Source of the DNA: Melioribacteraceae bacterium | Lineage (GTDB): Bacteria > Bacteroidota > Ignavibacteria > Ignavibacteriales > Melioribacteraceae | DNA length: 34,430 nt | Assembly: GCA_016927595.1 (NCBI GenBank) | Contig: JAFGMI010000039.1 | Span: 1-34,430, forward strand | Reading direction: 5' to 3' | Part shown: piece by piece, positions 34,351 to 34,430 of the stretch | Layout: each line of letters opens with the position of its first letter | Position numbering within the stretch: position 1 is the first letter of the stretch | Notes under the pieces: model-generated | The model's input: only the letters and a program-made list of their open reading frames with translations | What the model was told of the DNA's origin: nothing | The model's database searches: none | Position numbers and translations under genes: made by a program

Positions 34351-34430
34351 TTCGACAAGCCTGCCTGCGGCAGACAAGCTCACACTTCGACAAGCCTGCC
34401 TGCGGCAGACAAGCTCACACTTCGACAAGC
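34351..34430. repeat. 35-bp tandem repeat running off the right edge
   Basis: Two identical 35-bp units (34351-34385 and 34386-34420) and the first 10 bases of a third (34421-34430). Each unit begins TTCGACAAGC and contains the palindrome CTGCC-TGC-GGCAG flanked by direct ACAAGC repeats. No spacer lies between units, so it is not a CRISPR array. The full length is unknown because the window ends inside it. Confidence 0.9.

Noticed and set aside
34351-34430. Possible CRISPR array
   Set aside because: The 35-bp units are directly adjacent with no spacers, and no cas genes are present.

Overview
The window reads as a chromosomal segment of a low-to-mid GC member of the Bacteroidetes/Chlorobi group, most likely class Ignavibacteria (Melioribacter/Ignavibacterium-like). 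The evidence is four proteins ending in a type IX secretion (T9SS/Por) sorting domain with the NYPNPFNP...YDILGREV signature, a TonB-dependent receptor paired with a DUF4249 lipoprotein, and many good Shine-Dalgarno sequences (for example AAAGGAGG before the 29014-31407 gene), which are less usual in classical Bacteroidia. Taxonomy is inferred; no rRNA is present.

Layout. 1-8554: a possible start of a gene at the left edge, a CDF metal exporter, an asparagine-synthetase-like enzyme lacking the glutaminase cysteine, peptidase T, pyrimidine-nucleoside phosphorylase, a prohibitin/SPFH protein, and an aspartate ammonia-lyase with a cyclic-nucleotide-binding-like domain at its N-terminus. 8587-11821: two secreted T9SS cargo proteins, an Asp-box beta-propeller and a family 1 pectate lyase. 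11999-16213: a leftward operon of S9 prolyl-oligopeptidase-type peptidase, isoaspartyl peptidase/asparaginase lipoprotein and a DUF1761 membrane protein. 16593-21559: mnmE, mnmG, rsmG (tRNA/rRNA modification) and murQ. Two near-perfect parS (ParB-binding) sites lie inside a ~100 bp nested inverted repeat between mnmE and mnmG, which suggests proximity to the replication origin. 21572-25843: a tight leftward operon of TonB-dependent receptor, DUF4249 lipoprotein and tandem-rhodanese lipoprotein; both rhodanese active-site cysteines are serine. 26083-28949: SIR2-like protein, MBL-fold hydrolase, DinB-family protein. 29014-34172: three surface or secreted proteins on the minus strand, two of them broken (one in-frame stop, one frameshift). 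34173-34430: no gene; a hairpin and a 35-bp tandem repeat running off the window.

How it fits together. Peptidase T, the secreted S9 peptidase, the asparaginase/isoaspartyl peptidase and aspartase form a plausible route from peptides through Asn and Asp to fumarate and ammonia. The pectate lyase and TonB system point to use of outside polymers. The mnmE-mnmG-rsmG block is core housekeeping.

The most notable non-gene signals are the parS-centred dyad (17951-18052) and a dispersed family of GTAGAGACGGGTC-type palindromes. Members of this family act both as hairpins after genes and as in-frame insertions in the T9SS sorting domains of two neighbouring genes.
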